DNA of 64,000 bases from Camarhynchus parvulus (GCF_901933205.1 NC_044572.1:73715465-73779464), one strand, 5' to 3'; shown: positions 51,931 through 64,000, counted from the first letter of the stretch. The notes: generated from the sequence alone by a model not told the origin. Program-made: numbers and translations.

Positions 51931-54900
51931 TTTGCACAAAACACAATAACTTTAATTGAAACCAAAACATTTAGACACTGCCTGCTCTGCCAGAGTAGAC
52001 AGTTACATAAAGATGATAGATGAAGAGAGCATTTGAGAAACAAGAGACAAAATTGAGAAACATGAATTAGATATACATGAATTAGATATTGTGAATTTTC
52101 CTTGTGATTCTAAAAATGGTGAGAAAGATGTCTCATTGTTTGAGTTGTTAAATGTTAATGATTTCTTTGGAGAGAATGACTTTTATTTAGTCTCATTAGC
52201 ATTTAGGCAGAAAGAAGAATATCATGTTCTGCGGCTGTACAAGTGGGATTTTGTTTTCAAAAGCAAACCAGAACACCTCTCCAGATTCAAACAGAAGCTG
52301 AAGTGAGACTCTATTTTGGACTAAAATGTACCTAAATAAGTGGAAGCATGTACTTAGGCTAAATGTTGCTTCACGGAGTTACAGCTTGAATAAATATCAG
52401 AGATTGAGTTAGCATTGTTGGTATTTTCCTACATTCTGATCTGTGAGGAATAAAATTAAAGACATTAGAAGTTCATCTACAATACAAAAGTTTTTCACTG
52501 TCATACTTTACTGTATAGTATAAAATTAGCCTTCTGATACACTTAGGACTTTTTTTTCCTTCTGGAACAAGGTATAGGTTTAATGACTTTTGTTCCAGAA
52601 GGAATGGAGTTGCTTAATATCTGGCTTTTTAAGTATTGAGTTTCTATATTTGAGGTGAGCATTTACATATAATCAATGTTTATTGTCTGGGTGGAGTTTC
52701 TGTTGTTTAATGGCAAAGTTCAACAGCAGAATCTTCTTTAAATCCAGTGGATCACTGGTGTTAGCACTCTCATATCATACCACCTTTCACATTCTCTCTC
52801 TCCAATTTCATTAACAGCATGCATTTGAATTCAAATTGATCATATTTGCCTCTGAGAGATGTTTTAAAAAAAATCATATGCTTTATCTAGATAATTCTGT
52901 GAATTTTTTCACTCAGCTAACTGGAACAATACTAGGCCTGGTTAAAAGGACAGAATGGAAAAGTGTGGCTGGGGAAGAAATAGAATATTACTAGTGTTCA
53001 ATCCCAAATAATATCAGTTGAGGCCAAATCCTGGGATGTGTTGATTTACAATGCAATTTTTTTTCACAGTCTGTATACTCATAAAAATTTCTCAAATTCC
53101 TGAGTATTTTCATTAAACGTGTCGGTACTTATCAATCTTTATTAATAAGGATTGTTTGAAAACTGATGTCTAAACTAACTTATATCTGTATGAATTGAGC
53201 TAAACATATAGTGATGTTTCAAAATGTATAATGATACTTAAGTCTTTGCTCATATGACACTATAGAAACACAAGCACTCAATTTCTCTTAAAAATTGTGC
53301 CATCGAACTAGCCTAAGATCAAATATGAGATGAGGACTGTCATTTTCCTGCTTGATCTGCAAGCAAATATATTATGAATAAAATTCAGTTGGATATCCTT
53401 TCAAATAAAATATAGCAAAATGTATTTCAAAGCAGAAGATAAATGATGGAAGAATTATACTAACTAATCTATACTAATAAATCCTTGTCTATTGTTTCCT
53501 TTTAAGGCTCTTGAATACATTGTGCAAACAAGGCAAAGATTTTAAAAATGCTTCCATGATCTCTTAAATAAATGAAATATGAAGATACTACATTAGCTTT
53601 TTCAGTCACTGATTGTCCAAACAACATTAATTAGAGAAATGGCATTGTCTCCTGTCAGGTACACAAAATAGAGGAGTTATGCCAAGGAATTATTTAATTT
53701 AACATTTAGAAAAAGCATGTAATTTGAACAAATTTAGAAGACTGGGTGGAGGAAGGGTTGCAAAGTGCTTTGTTTAATGAATGTTAAGTCAGAATTTGCC
53801 AGTTTCAGCAAATTCTGGATACTCTTGTATTTGCTTCTCTTCAGCATGGTAATCTCATGAGTGTATAATCAGCAAGTTGTTATTTGGTATGAGCATCATG
53901 TGGTTATACTGAAAGAGCTATTTTGTGGAAAAGAAAGCACATTTCACTAAACTGCAATTTCCCTCTATCAACAAAACCCACAATGCAGCTTTGTGCAGCA
54001 ATAACAAGTACCAAACAGTGGGATCTTACAGTCTGTCAAATCGTTGTTAATTACAGAATGTTGTTAAAGGAAAACATACTATGCAGAGCAGAGTAAGCAT
54101 AACAAAGGAACATTTATAGGCCAATACAGCTGTCATTGAAATAAGCAGGAATTTTGCTGTTAACTTCAATCCCAGCAGAATAAGCTTTTTTAATTTAACT
54201 GTGAACATAAAGTGGCAAGTCTTTTGCAAGTCATCTCTCTCTCTGTCAACTGCAATAATATGATTCTGTATTAAGGCATAGAAAATTTCTAGTCATGTGA
54301 TGAATGCATGCCTTTTAGTGAAAAAACAAGCATGTTCTACACATTCTTTCTGACTGCCTAAAGATATTCTTCTCCAAATTGGTGGCTGTTTGTCCCCAAA
54401 CTGGTCCTGTCATGAGGATGAGATCTCAGTCCATGTTACCAGAACACCAAACAGTTTGTGCTGATTGCTGTGTGTACCATTTGATGTGAAAATACTGCTC
54501 TCAGAAAAGCAGTGTTCAGCACCCACTCACTTATACAGAGATATCACACACAGAGAAGATTTAGGAAGGATAGTAAAAAAATACATAAATGTCTCATTGC
54601 AGCATTTGTATAATATCATAACAAAACAAGAGGTGTTAATTTATATGTGAAGACTTCATTCCATTCTCAGCACTCAGCAAGCAATCTCTCTCTCAAGTTG
54701 TTCATCCTCCAGCTGAAACTGTTCTGCATGTTGCAGAGAACTACTTGTTTTGGTTATGATGCCTATTTAGGCTCATGTTTTATTGAATGTATTATATAAT
54801 GCAAATGGAATGTCAATAGTTACCTTTCGAGACATCATAACTGTCCTTGAAGTTTCAAAATAGAAATTGAGACATATTTTCTCTCTTGTTTACCTGCTAA

Positions 54901-56999
54901 CTTATTAAACGACTTTATATGCTGGCCTTCACCATAGTGGAGGCTGCTGACAGAGTATTCTAAAACTTATTTGGGAATAGATATCTCAGAAGATTAAAGA
55001 GGAACCCTGAAATGCCAGTTATTTTTCCTTTGTATCTTGGATCACCAAAGTAAGTAGGTAAAAAAGTACCGAATTGTAGTCATTAATTTATGCCATGACA
55101 TTTTACAAACTACACATACTTTAGAAACACTGAAGTATCCTGAAATAATTATTTATTTTTTGCTCCTTTCTGCTTCAGTTACATAAATTACAATATAAAC
55201 CATTTCATTGTTCTGTGATTGAAATTTAAAACAGTATATAAAACACCATTTCTGATAGTCTGCATTTCAGTGTATTTTGATTTCTGTAAGGACCCCATCC
55301 GCACTACATAGTAAGGGAGCAAGTAACTTGCTATTTATATATGGTAAAAATTTTCCCTTCTTTGAGATATTTCAGAAATAGAAGTGCTTGTTAATGAGGA
55401 AGATTGATTACAGACAATAATTAATAATTTTTTAATTAATAGAAGATAAATTTAAAAGGAAAGATTTTGCTAATAGACTTTTGTTCAAATTGTACTTTGA
55501 ATAGATAGCTTAATCCTGACACCAAGATCATGATTCTATAAATAAGTATTAATGTAAGCAAAAAAATCTTCCTGGTTAAAATGCTGCTTTGGATCATAAT
55601 GAAATGAAAAAATAAATATTTTACTTCATTTTACTACCTCTCTAATACCTACATCAGATTAGAAATAATAATTTTCATGAGAAAGAATATGCTCAAAGGA
55701 ATTCTTCTTGCTTTGATACACATATTTTTACATCAAGGAGGGAGGGATACATCAGATTAAGTGTATTGAACAAGACTGAAATAATTTCTCATAATTAGAT
55801 ACCAAATTTCTGAGTTAATTTATTAAAAAGCCTTCATTAAAATAGGTAGAGCTGTCTATATGGGTATTGAACAAACTGATTTCTTTTTGTAACCTAAGGT
55901 GACATATGTTTAAATTATGAAATTATAGATTTCTTGTTTTCTCTGCTTCTTATATAGAAGATGTTACTAGGATTAAAAGTATATACTTTTTAATTTTTGA
56001 AATTTTATTCAACTTTTCAGAGTGCTGACATCCTTCATCACCTTGGAAGATACCCTAATTTCTAAATTCTTTAGTTTAATTTTGCAATTGAACAGGAGAA
56101 GGCACCTTTCTCCAGACACCTGTGGGTCTCCATGAATTCGACATATGCATTTCCAGAAACCTCTGACATAAGTCTGGCTGAAGTTGCTACATGAAATATT
56201 GCCACCTATTTGGCAGCAATACTTCCAAAAACATCAAATGAGCTTCTGTAAGCACAAAGACGGAAATAATAGAAAAATGGCTAAATGTCAAGAGAACAAC
56301 CAGAAGATTGTGAGCACTGGGAATATTAAATGCACCCTGGACAGTGAACAAATAAGAAAATGATAGATACAGAACTGTGCCTGGAAGTACTCTATAGAAG
56401 TACCTTGAGAAATGTTTTTGGGACAGGCTTAGGAAAAAAATAAGGAGCATTATTTTTTGTCACAGTGAAAGTATGTGTGTGTGTGTGCATGTGAAATAAT
56501 ACTTCAGATTTTACACACAGAGCTAGAGTTTTAATGTAAATATTTCTTTCATTATACAATGTTATCACCAATCAGACATGTAGGTGTAATCCTTTCAGTT
56601 TTGAGAAAGATCAAAATACTGTTGTTCCAAGGTTTATAGGAGTTTAACAGAACAGGATTGACATCTGTGTAGCTAATATTGTAATCGACCAGATGAGTTC
56701 TCTATTGACCAGCAGTCTCTTAGATGAAATGCTCAGTCTACCTTTAAAGGATTTGGGCTCATGGGACCCCTTTATTACTCATGCTTCTTTGCTAAATTCA
56801 GGTGAATTCAAAGATCATAACTGTTTGCACAGATGGATAATTATGCTGCTTTGACTGTCTAAGTGCTTATATCAGAAGTCCAGTAGAGGTTTTTAAGTAT
56901 GAATATGGGGATGATCACATGGTTCAACCTTTCTAAAAGGCCTCTTAAGAGGAATAGGGCTGTTATCTGGTTTGAACAGTAACTAGGCAATTAGAAAAA
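51931..56999. other. Unique AT-rich DNA without genes
   Basis: No gene recognised. A perfect hairpin lies at 52556-52604 and a short (GT)n at about 56470-56486. The segment at 53985-54215 looks like non-repetitive, possibly conserved DNA. The 71-codon frame at 52091 starts with GTG and resembles nothing known. Confidence 0.65.
52556..52604. other. Perfect 15-bp inverted repeat (hairpin)
   Basis: TTCCTTCTGGAACAA at 52556-52570 is the exact reverse complement of TTGTTCCAGAAGGAA at 52590-52604, with a 19-base loop. Both arms contain TTCTGGAA or TTCCAGAA, close to a STAT-type or heat-shock-type palindrome. No repeat family explains it. Confidence 0.85.
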
Positions 57000-57424
57000 C
57001 TTTTGAACCAAAGGAGTCAGCCTCCAAAGCGGAAGCATAAAAGAGGCAAAGAAATGGAAACAGTGAGACCACAGAGTGAAAACAGCAGCCCTGAAAACAG
57101 TCAGCCCCTGGTTTGTCACTGCCGGCACTCACCCTACAAGCACTGCAGCCTGTCTGAGGGCTGATGGTGCAGCCTCTCTGAAAAGCACTGGGAGCAGCCT
57201 GCGTGCAGCTAGAGCAGAGAGTGTGGGGGACAGCAAGGTCATCTCGGTGTGCCCGTGGGGATTTGTGCAGTCCTCCTTTTCTGGTGGGTGAATGGTAGTA
57301 AGCAGCAGGGAAACGCACAGAGCAGGATCTCCCCCATCTGTCAAGGAGGGATGTGTACTCAAGGAATCTGCCCTATACCCCAGCAAACAGGGTATGCCAG
57401 TAGCCCAAATTTATCTTCATCCAT
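57000..57424. other. GC-rich island of unknown origin
   Basis: About 400 bases with several CpG sites (for example GCCGGCAC, CTGCGTGC, GTGCCCGTG) in an AT-rich setting, directly left of a CR1 3' end. Open frames exist on both strands (71 codons plus; 111 and 85 codons minus), as expected in GC-rich sequence. No TG...CA ends or LINE motifs are evident. It could be part of an unrecognised LTR, an exon or a processed pseudogene fragment. Confidence 0.4.
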
Positions 57425-57627
57425 ATCACAGAATCATAGAATACCTTGAATTGGAATGTACTTTAAAGTTCATCTAGCTTCAACCCCACTGCCATGTGCA
57501 GGGATACCTTCCACTAGACCAGATACCTCCAACCTAGCCTTGAGTACTTGTAGGGATGGGGCATCCACAACTTCTTTGGTCAGCCTGTTCCAGTGCCTCA
57601 GCACCCTCAGAGTAAATGACTTTGCAA
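57425..57627 (-). mobile_element. CR1 LINE 3' end, minus orientation
   Basis: The plus strand starts ATCACAGAATCATAGAAT, the complement of the CR1 terminal repeat. It continues with the complement of the 3' UTR (AAAGTTCATCTAGCTTCAAC, TGCCATGTGCAGGGATACCT, GATGGGGCATCCACAACTTC). It is a classic 5'-truncated bird CR1 of about 200 bp. Confidence 0.95.
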
Positions 57628-58866
57628 GGGATTAGAACTGTGTGGGGGTAGATATCCAAATATGTTTAAAATTTGTGGCTGCATTAACATTTTGTAAGTT
57701 TCTAAATAAGACTGTCTATCTATTGAATTATTTATACTCCTGCATGTATAGTTCAGTGATTTCCAGTTAATTACTTGTTAATAAATCAACAAACCACTTC
57801 TGTCCTGAACTGAGTAGGTTTTTCTCTGATATACTGACAAGCTCTTACATTCTAACCACCAAATGTGATCATTACAGACAATAGCTAGATATTCTAGTGT
57901 ACATTCTGACAGGTAAAGCAACACCTATTTTCATGAATTTATTTTTTGTGGGCAATTTTTCATAAGTTTTCCTCAATAGAGATTCAATAAGCACAAGAGA
58001 GACGTACGGTACTAGACCTGTTTGCACAGGCCTGGATTCCCAAGGTCTATGTTCTAACCCCTAGCAAACCTCAGTACAACCCCAATATTGAGAGAAGGTA
58101 ACACTATCACTCCAGTGAAACATTATCAAGAGAAAGAGATGCCAATGTGAAAGCTAACTAACTATCATCATTAAGAATTTTCAAGCCCTATAAGAAAAAA
58201 TAAACAAACCCAGAAGACTTAAGTGGTTTTTTTTAGCTGTGAAACCCCCAGCTACCAAAACAATACATTTTCTTTTATTCAAATTTCTTTTTAAAATTTT
58301 CAGAGAACAAGATTTTGAGGAACAAATGGAACTGGAGGCTCACCTCCCTTCTTCATGATGCTATCCAGCAGCGCCTTCTTGTTTTAATGCTTTAAGAATG
58401 ATTGGAGCAGGGTGTAAAAAAGAGAAACAATTGCCACATCAGAATCTTCAGTTCATTCTTCATGGCTTTATTGCAGTTAGTAAAAAGGTTAATTAATAAC
58501 AATTTGATAATAATAATTTAATCTTTCACTAAATCTCATAACTCTTTTTGGAAATACATTATTAGTGATTTAATTAGAGTTTACAGGTTTCTGCAGAAAA
58601 AACATAATTACAGAACATCTGACAATCCAATACAAATTCATTCTATTAATAGTTCTGCTGTGTATGTATCTTGCTATGAGAAACAAGAAATTGCTATGGA
58701 AAATATATAAAAGCCTGTAGAGAGCCTGACAGGGATATGTTCAAATGATGACAGCAGGTGACTTTTAGATGGATCCTTCTGCTTCTGCCCTGGGCTCTTT
58801 GACTCTCCTCAGGTAATGACCCTCATTTCAGGGTTTTTTCAAATGTGCACAATATGGCTATTTATT
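57628..58866. other. Unique AT-rich DNA without genes
   Basis: No gene or repeat family recognised. Confidence 0.65.
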
Positions 58867-58919
58867 TAAGAGTTGGACTTGACCCTTGTGTGTCCCTTTC
58901 AATTCAGAATATAATGTGA
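58867..58919 (+). mobile_element. CR1 LINE 3' tail, very short
   Basis: AAGAGTTGGACTTGACCCTT, then GTGTGTCCCTTTCAATTCAG and AATATAATGTGA, match the last 50 or so bases of the CR1 3' UTR with a degenerate terminal repeat. Upstream identity is lost. Confidence 0.75.
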
Positions 58920-59911
58920 AATAAATAAAAAAAAATGAAACTCCTTAAATTTCAGCTATGACACAATAAATTTTCCTTACGTTATGTGCAAGTTGACAAA
59001 CAGTAAAGTTTTAAACATGTTCATAAGAAAAAAGTTGCTATATACATTAAGTACAGGCTTCATACTCACTGCCTATAAAACTTTTGGAAAAATCTGATTC
59101 AGTGTTTGAAGGCTTTTTTTCTACTTATTAACAAAGATTTTTCTTTACTCTTCTTAGATCTTTCTGGACCTAAATGAAATTAGATACCTAAATTTAAAAC
59201 ACATGTCCACCAATACAGTAAATTTTCTTAGCACCTTCCAATTCGAGTTCTCATAATCATGCTTGGTTACATTTTTCTTTAGCAAAATATTTTTACCAAT
59301 ATAGATATTGATATAATAAGAAGTGTATATATATATATATATATGTAAAGTAACTAAATCTTCAGTTTTATCATAATAGTATAGATACATGAAAAATTAT
59401 GAAGATAATAAGTATCTTGATATACATTGTTTTTAAGTCAATTATGTCTTGCTGGAAGGACATCTAAACTTTAAAGCTGATCATTCTCTGATCAAAATAG
59501 CTGTCATGAAAGCAAAGAAACAGGTTCAGTCAATCGCAAGTAAATAAGTCATATATTGTTTCAGAGTAAAAGACTTTTCAGAAATTAGTTGGGACTTACA
59601 TTGCACTTGAAATTAATAAATTATAGAATACTAAATATTATAGAAATAACAGATTTGCTTACAGGATTTCTTGTCAGAAGTGTGTTTTACATGCAAAATC
59701 ATGAAACTACATTCCAGAGAAGATCCTGTTATTCTGACCCAGACAATTTTAGTATCAAGCTGTGGGTCTGAGAGAGCTCTATCTATTCTAGTAGGAATAG
59801 ATAGAAAAGTCTCAGAAGCTGTACCAATTGAAATTCAAATGGGGTATGCTGACAGAACTAGTTTGATTCTAAAAATGAAATTTACCACAAATTCTGATCT
59901 CCTTTGGAGAT
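58920..59911. other. Unique AT-rich DNA with a (TA)n microsatellite
   Basis: No gene. (TA)n of about 19 bases lies at 59326-59344. The 78-codon minus-strand frame with repeated Ile-Tyr is a translation of that repeat. Confidence 0.65.
59326..59344. repeat. (TA)n microsatellite
   Basis: An uninterrupted TA run of about 9.5 units, preceded by AAGTG. Confidence 0.9.
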
Positions 59912-60384
59912 CATCTGCAGCGTCCTGCACCTGGAGAGAAAAAAACCCTATATATCCAGACAGGCTGGGGGATGCCCTGCTGGAAAGCAGCTCTGCAGAA
60001 AAGGACCTGGGGGTCCTGGTGGACAACGAGCTGTCCATGAGCCAGCAGTGTGTCCTTGTGGCCAAGACAGCCAATGGGATCGTGAGGGGCCTTAGGAAGA
60101 GCACTGCCAGCAGGTCAACAAGGGTGATCCTGCCCCTCAGTTGAGCCCTGTTGAGGCCACGTCTGGAGTCATCTGTCCAGTTCTGGACTCCCCAGTACAA
60201 AAGAGACGTGGAGCTGCTGGAGCAGGTCCAGCAGAGGATAACAAAGATGATTAAGGGACTGGAGTATGTCTCTTAAGAGGAAACTGTGAAGGAGCTGGGC
60301 CTGCCTAGCCTAGAGAAAAAATGATTGAGATGTCACCCAGTCATCCTTTCCAGCCTTAAACTCTCAATCCTCTGGTTCTGTGAA
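59912..60384 (+). mobile_element. CR1 LINE fragment with internal deletion, plus orientation
   Basis: A sense CR1 fragment. The frame shared with the 157-codon ORF at 59671 reads SSAEKDLGVLVDNELSMSQQ and then GIVRGLRKSTASRSTRVILP, the conserved C-terminal RT region. It continues as QFWTPQYKRDVELLEQVQQ in the next frame. At about 60322 it jumps to the 3' tail (CATCCTTTCCAGCCTTAAAC ... CTGGTTCTGTGA), so the last part of ORF2 and most of the 3' UTR are deleted. The ORF is not a gene: its first part is unrelated unique sequence. A minus-strand CR1 follows closely. Confidence 0.9.
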
Positions 60385-60439
60385 AAGAACAAATTAACAT
60401 ATTCATTTAAAAGCAGACTACATCTTATTCGTTTAGTAA

Positions 60440-61790
60440 AAACAGGTTGAAAAACCCAGTACTCTCAGCCTTTCCTCACATGCTAGGCAGCCCAGTCCTT
60501 TGATAATTTTTTTGGCCTTTCTCTTTGATCTCTTTTTTGGCCCTCAGGACTTTCAGCAGCCTGTCAACATCTTATTTGCATAGTGGGGGCCAAAACTGAA
60601 CACAGTATTCCAAGTGTGGCCAGACAGGCACAAGTCAGGTAGAGTAATGACTTTTTTATCTCTGCTAGTGATGTCTTTGATGAGGCAACCCAGAATCCCA
60701 CTGGATATCTTTTCTTCAGCAGCACACTGTTCACTCATTGTATAAGTTTGTTGTCCACCAGGACTCCTAGGTCCCTTTCCACAGAGATGGTCCCCAACTG
60801 GGTAGATCCCAGCCTTTGCTTTGCTCCTGGGTGATATTTTCATATTTGCAAGACCTTACACTTGTCCTTGTTGAACTTCATAAGGTTCTTGTTAGCCCAC
60901 TCTTCCAGCCTATCCAGGTATTGCTGCAGCTGGGTCTCTCTTCTTCATTCCATTTGGTATCATTGAAAAACTCCATCAGGATCCACTTGATCCCATCCTC
61001 CAAGCCAGTTATGAAGATATTAAACAATGTTGGGCCCAATATTGACCTCTGGGATCCCATTTGTGACAGGTTGCCCATTTGAAAAGGAGCTGCTTACCAC
61101 TCCCCTCCGGGTTTGTCTGGTCAGTCTGTTCCCCACCCACTGGTCTAAACTGCAATGCATCATTTTCACCACAAGCAGAGAATGTTACTTTGTCATAGAG
61201 GATGATCAGGTATTTCAATCACAATTTGCCTTTGGCGAATCCATGCTGGCTTTTCCTGATCAGCTGCTTCATCTGACTTGTGATGGTGCTCCAGAGGATT
61301 CATTCTGTAACTTTCTCAGAGACAGGAATAACACTGATGGGCCCAAAATTTCCTGAATCCTCATTTAATCCCTTTTTGTAAATAGGGCTCTTAGTAGTCT
61401 TCTTTCAGTCCCTTGGGACATCCTCTGATCCCCACAGATTCTAAATTATTATGGAGAATAGCCTCAAATAATGTCAGCTAGCTCTCTTAGCCCTCTTGGA
61501 TGGACATTTTTCAGTCCCATTAATAGGGGTCAAGCTTCTGTTACAGCTCACACATCAGCACTTCCTGCACTGACAGTGTTCTGTGTTTGCATCGACCTGG
61601 ATTTTCTTTCCTAAGGCTGGGAGCCCAGCAGTGCTGGCAAAGGTGGAGGTGAAGAAAGTATTGGGAACCTCTGCCTTTACAGTTGTGATGTGACTAATCC
61701 ACACCCTCTGTTTAACAGATAGGTTCCTACCAATATTTGATACAATATTTTTCTTATTGTGCATTGTGTTCTCTGCTTATTTTGTCACTG
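60440..61790 (-). mobile_element. CR1 LINE RT region, minus orientation
   Basis: About 1.35 kb covering most of the reverse transcriptase on the minus strand. Near 61700-61640 it reads VKAEVPNTFFTSTFASTAG (linker before RT). Near 61040-60980 it reads SILGPTLFNIFITGLEDGIK, then FFNDTK where active elements have FADDTK. Near 60780-60620 it reads the C-terminal block (GPRSPGGQQ ... SGILGCLIKDITSR). One catalytic Asp is replaced by Asn and frameshifts are frequent, so it is inactive. The 3' UTR is absent. Confidence 0.92.
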
Positions 61791-64000
61791 TAGTGGAAGA
61801 ATCATCACGTGAGTCACTCTACTGAGAGAAATAACTCATTTGTCAGAATATCAACAGTTTGACAGTTGGAGTGAGGACAGAAATATCTATTAGAATTGCA
61901 GGCATTAAAACAATAGAAATCACTGTTCTGTAGTGAACCAATTACGGTAAAGACTCTTGAGGTATTACCTGAGCTCAGAAAGTACACAGTGAAGAAGTAT
62001 TTAAAATACTAAGTATGAATATCGATTTCCTTAGGTACACAAAACCAGTTTTCTAAACTTATTCAGATCATTTACATTCTGTATAGCAATAGTTATTTTT
62101 TGGAACATAGATGGACATAAAGTCAGCCTCTGCTCTCCAATGTAAAAGGAGGACACTTCAAAAAGCCAAAATCCTGCCAGCAGAGATTGTGATAGCAAGA
62201 TACAAGACAGCTGAGAGCAAAATATTAGAAATGTTTATTGAAAATTTTCCAACTTCTGACAAATTATGTCAAAACAGCATAACTGGTTGTGGAATTATGC
62301 AGCTGCATTTTACCATTATCACAGAAGTGTGTGGGGCTTTTACCCCACTTTATATACAACAAACAAATCACACTTCATCAGACTTACCATATATACTCCT
62401 TCAGAAAGAGCCATTTACAGAAATATTGAGAGTGACCTCTTCTTTGTGTGGAGGTCCTGAATCACATAAACCAGATATTGCCGAAGTCTGAGAGCAGTGT
62501 AATTTCATTCTGCTCCCTACACTGTGAAATATAGAACCACTGGTGTCATGAAATCGAAGAAGTATAAAAATGAAAGTTCTTACTGATAGGAGCATGTGCA
62601 GTCTATATTAAATTAAGAAGGATGGAAACAGATCTGTGACTTTTGAAGTACATGAAAAACTACAGCACCACCAAAGCCACCAGCAGGTCAAGGGTGTAAA
62701 TGGAAATAACTACTTTAGGGACAGACTGTTCAGGACCCATATTGAAAACCTGTGTGTCGCATATTTTCACAAAATCAATTTATTTCCAGCAACTTGGGAG
62801 CTTTAGGGTTTATGAAATATAGTTATAGCCCAACTGTCAGCAAAGAACAAGTTTTCTGAAAGTAGAAAAGCTTTTGAAGACTGTGCCCCGGTCAAGATAA
62901 ACAAAGAAGAAACAAATAAAATTCAAAATTATTTCCTTCCATACAAGTCTAATGTCTCTTTTATGATATTTACTTCTTGCAAATAAATGGTTATATTTTT
63001 ATACATGTGCATGTGTATTTATAAATATGTGTGTGTGACTGTGTGCACACGTACTGTGCAATGCACATTTCTGTGGTCATATCGAGTAAAATATTGGTAT
63101 GGTTTAATGAAAAATATTTTACTTGTTGTTCACCAGTGTTTTTTAGAGAAGAGTCTAACATGATTGATAATATTTTTCAGAAGCCTAGTTGTACCTAATA
63201 CCTTTTGATGTTTTATATTCATTTCAGATTAATTATTAATATATTTAAATTTATTTGAAAATAATTTAAAATTAAAAAAATATTAAATGAAATTATTTTT
63301 AAGAAGGATACTTTTAAAAAAATACTGTACAGATAAAATTACATACTAATTAGGCAAACTGTATTGTGCAATAGATATTGTTATGGAGGCACAGTCAGCA
63401 ATTAAACATTACTGAGTCACTGACTCACTTCATTGAAAGGATGCAAAGATATATTAATGATAAAATAAAGAGGTCTCCTACTATTTCTTAACACCTTCTT
63501 TGATTCAAAAGTCTGAATCAGGTAGGAAATATTGGCTATAATTTGCACAGATTTTGCTTTACTGGACTGGCTAATCTCCCTATTTGGCATTTTTAAAGTC
63601 CCATGCTGTAACATAATCTAGATTGTGTACCTTGACACAAAACTCACTGCCCAAATCAGTGCAATTTGTGCGCTCAGTGAAAAAAAAAATGAAAAAAATT
63701 GGGAGTATGCTCACTCTTATTCTCCAAAACCCAGTTAGAATGCTGTCTATTACTTCACCATATACATCTGCTCCCTTGCAGTGTATTTTTTTCCCCTAAT
63801 AGGAGGAGATCAAGGGATAGTCTAGCTGCAGCCTGGTAATGCAAAGGTCTGGATAATTAGAACCTTCAGAAGGAAGAAGTTGCCAAACAACTCTTTGCCT
63901 TTGATGGTCTCTTAGGGATGTCTGCATAAAATGGAAATAGCTTTTAGCTGCAAGATTTGGGGCATAGTGCAGCAGCTGAATTGAAGGTCTCAAAAATAGC
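61791..64000. other. Unique AT-rich DNA without recognised genes
   Basis: The longest frame is 126 codons with a true ATG (62111-62491, plus). It has no signal peptide, repeat or family motif that I recognise and no splice or promoter context, so I treat it as a chance frame. An extremely AT-rich patch lies at 63225-63300 and a (GT)n-like patch at about 63003-63050. Confidence 0.6.

Noticed and set aside
59671..60144. 157-codon ORF as a host gene
   Set aside because: Its C-terminal part is the CR1 RT C-terminus in sense orientation and its N-terminal part is unrelated unique DNA. It is a chance fusion frame.
1..64000. Prokaryotic-style reading of the many 60-160 codon ORFs as genes
   Set aside because: They overlap on both strands, lack family similarity, often start at GTG/TTG/CTG, and many lie inside CR1 or LTR sequence. 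The repeat content is avian.
1..64000. tRNA, rRNA, snRNA or mitochondrial insertions
   Set aside because: I looked for tRNA B-box-like motifs and the starts of U6 and similar RNAs and saw none convincing. A covariance-model scan would be decisive.

Overview
The window looks like AT-rich, non-coding nuclear DNA from a bird, most likely a passerine. The best evidence is the repeats. There are many fragments of CR1 (chicken repeat 1) LINEs on both strands, some ending in the diagnostic tail with ATTCTATGATTCTGTGA-type repeats. There are also several solo LTRs of the TG...CA type that match avian ERV families I know from songbird genomes. There are no operons, ribosome binding sites or long ORFs. 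Every listed ORF is short and is either a chance frame or lies inside a repeat, so I call no functional protein-coding gene. Species and chromosome cannot be determined from the sequence alone.

Layout. 1-3560: unique AT-rich DNA holding an ERV/LTR-like block (about 1180-1790) and a well-formed solo LTR (2886-3560). 3561-11314: long unique stretch with simple repeats only. 11315-14088: a long, decayed CR1 in minus orientation that still shows an ORF1 esterase remnant (GIDRIHL), an endonuclease-region remnant and a reverse transcriptase palm remnant (FVDD). 14089-19224: unique, with a 26-bp minisatellite. 19225-20197: ERVL-type LTR. 20198-26439: unique. 26440-29235: very old plus-strand CR1 ORF2 remnants. 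30812-31519: solo LTR with a 5-bp target-site duplication. 37326-43065: CR1 3' ends, a truncated minus-strand LTR and an old CR1 ORF2 piece. 45529-48420: GC-richer composite of possible ERV internal DNA, a minus-strand LTR and a minus-strand CR1. 51150-51930 and 59912-61790: two places where a plus-strand CR1 piece is followed directly by a minus-strand CR1 piece. 57425-58919: two CR1 3' ends. The rest is unique AT-rich DNA.

No genes work together here. The window reads as an intron or gene desert that gathered retroelements over a long time. Items worth a second look are two perfect-stem hairpins (796-830 and 52556-52604), one possible 84-bp exon with good splice sites (32188-32271), the tail-to-tail CR1 pairs, and a few unique stretches that resemble conserved non-coding DNA. 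I did not find a new biological system. Family names rest on recalled consensus sequences, not on a database search.
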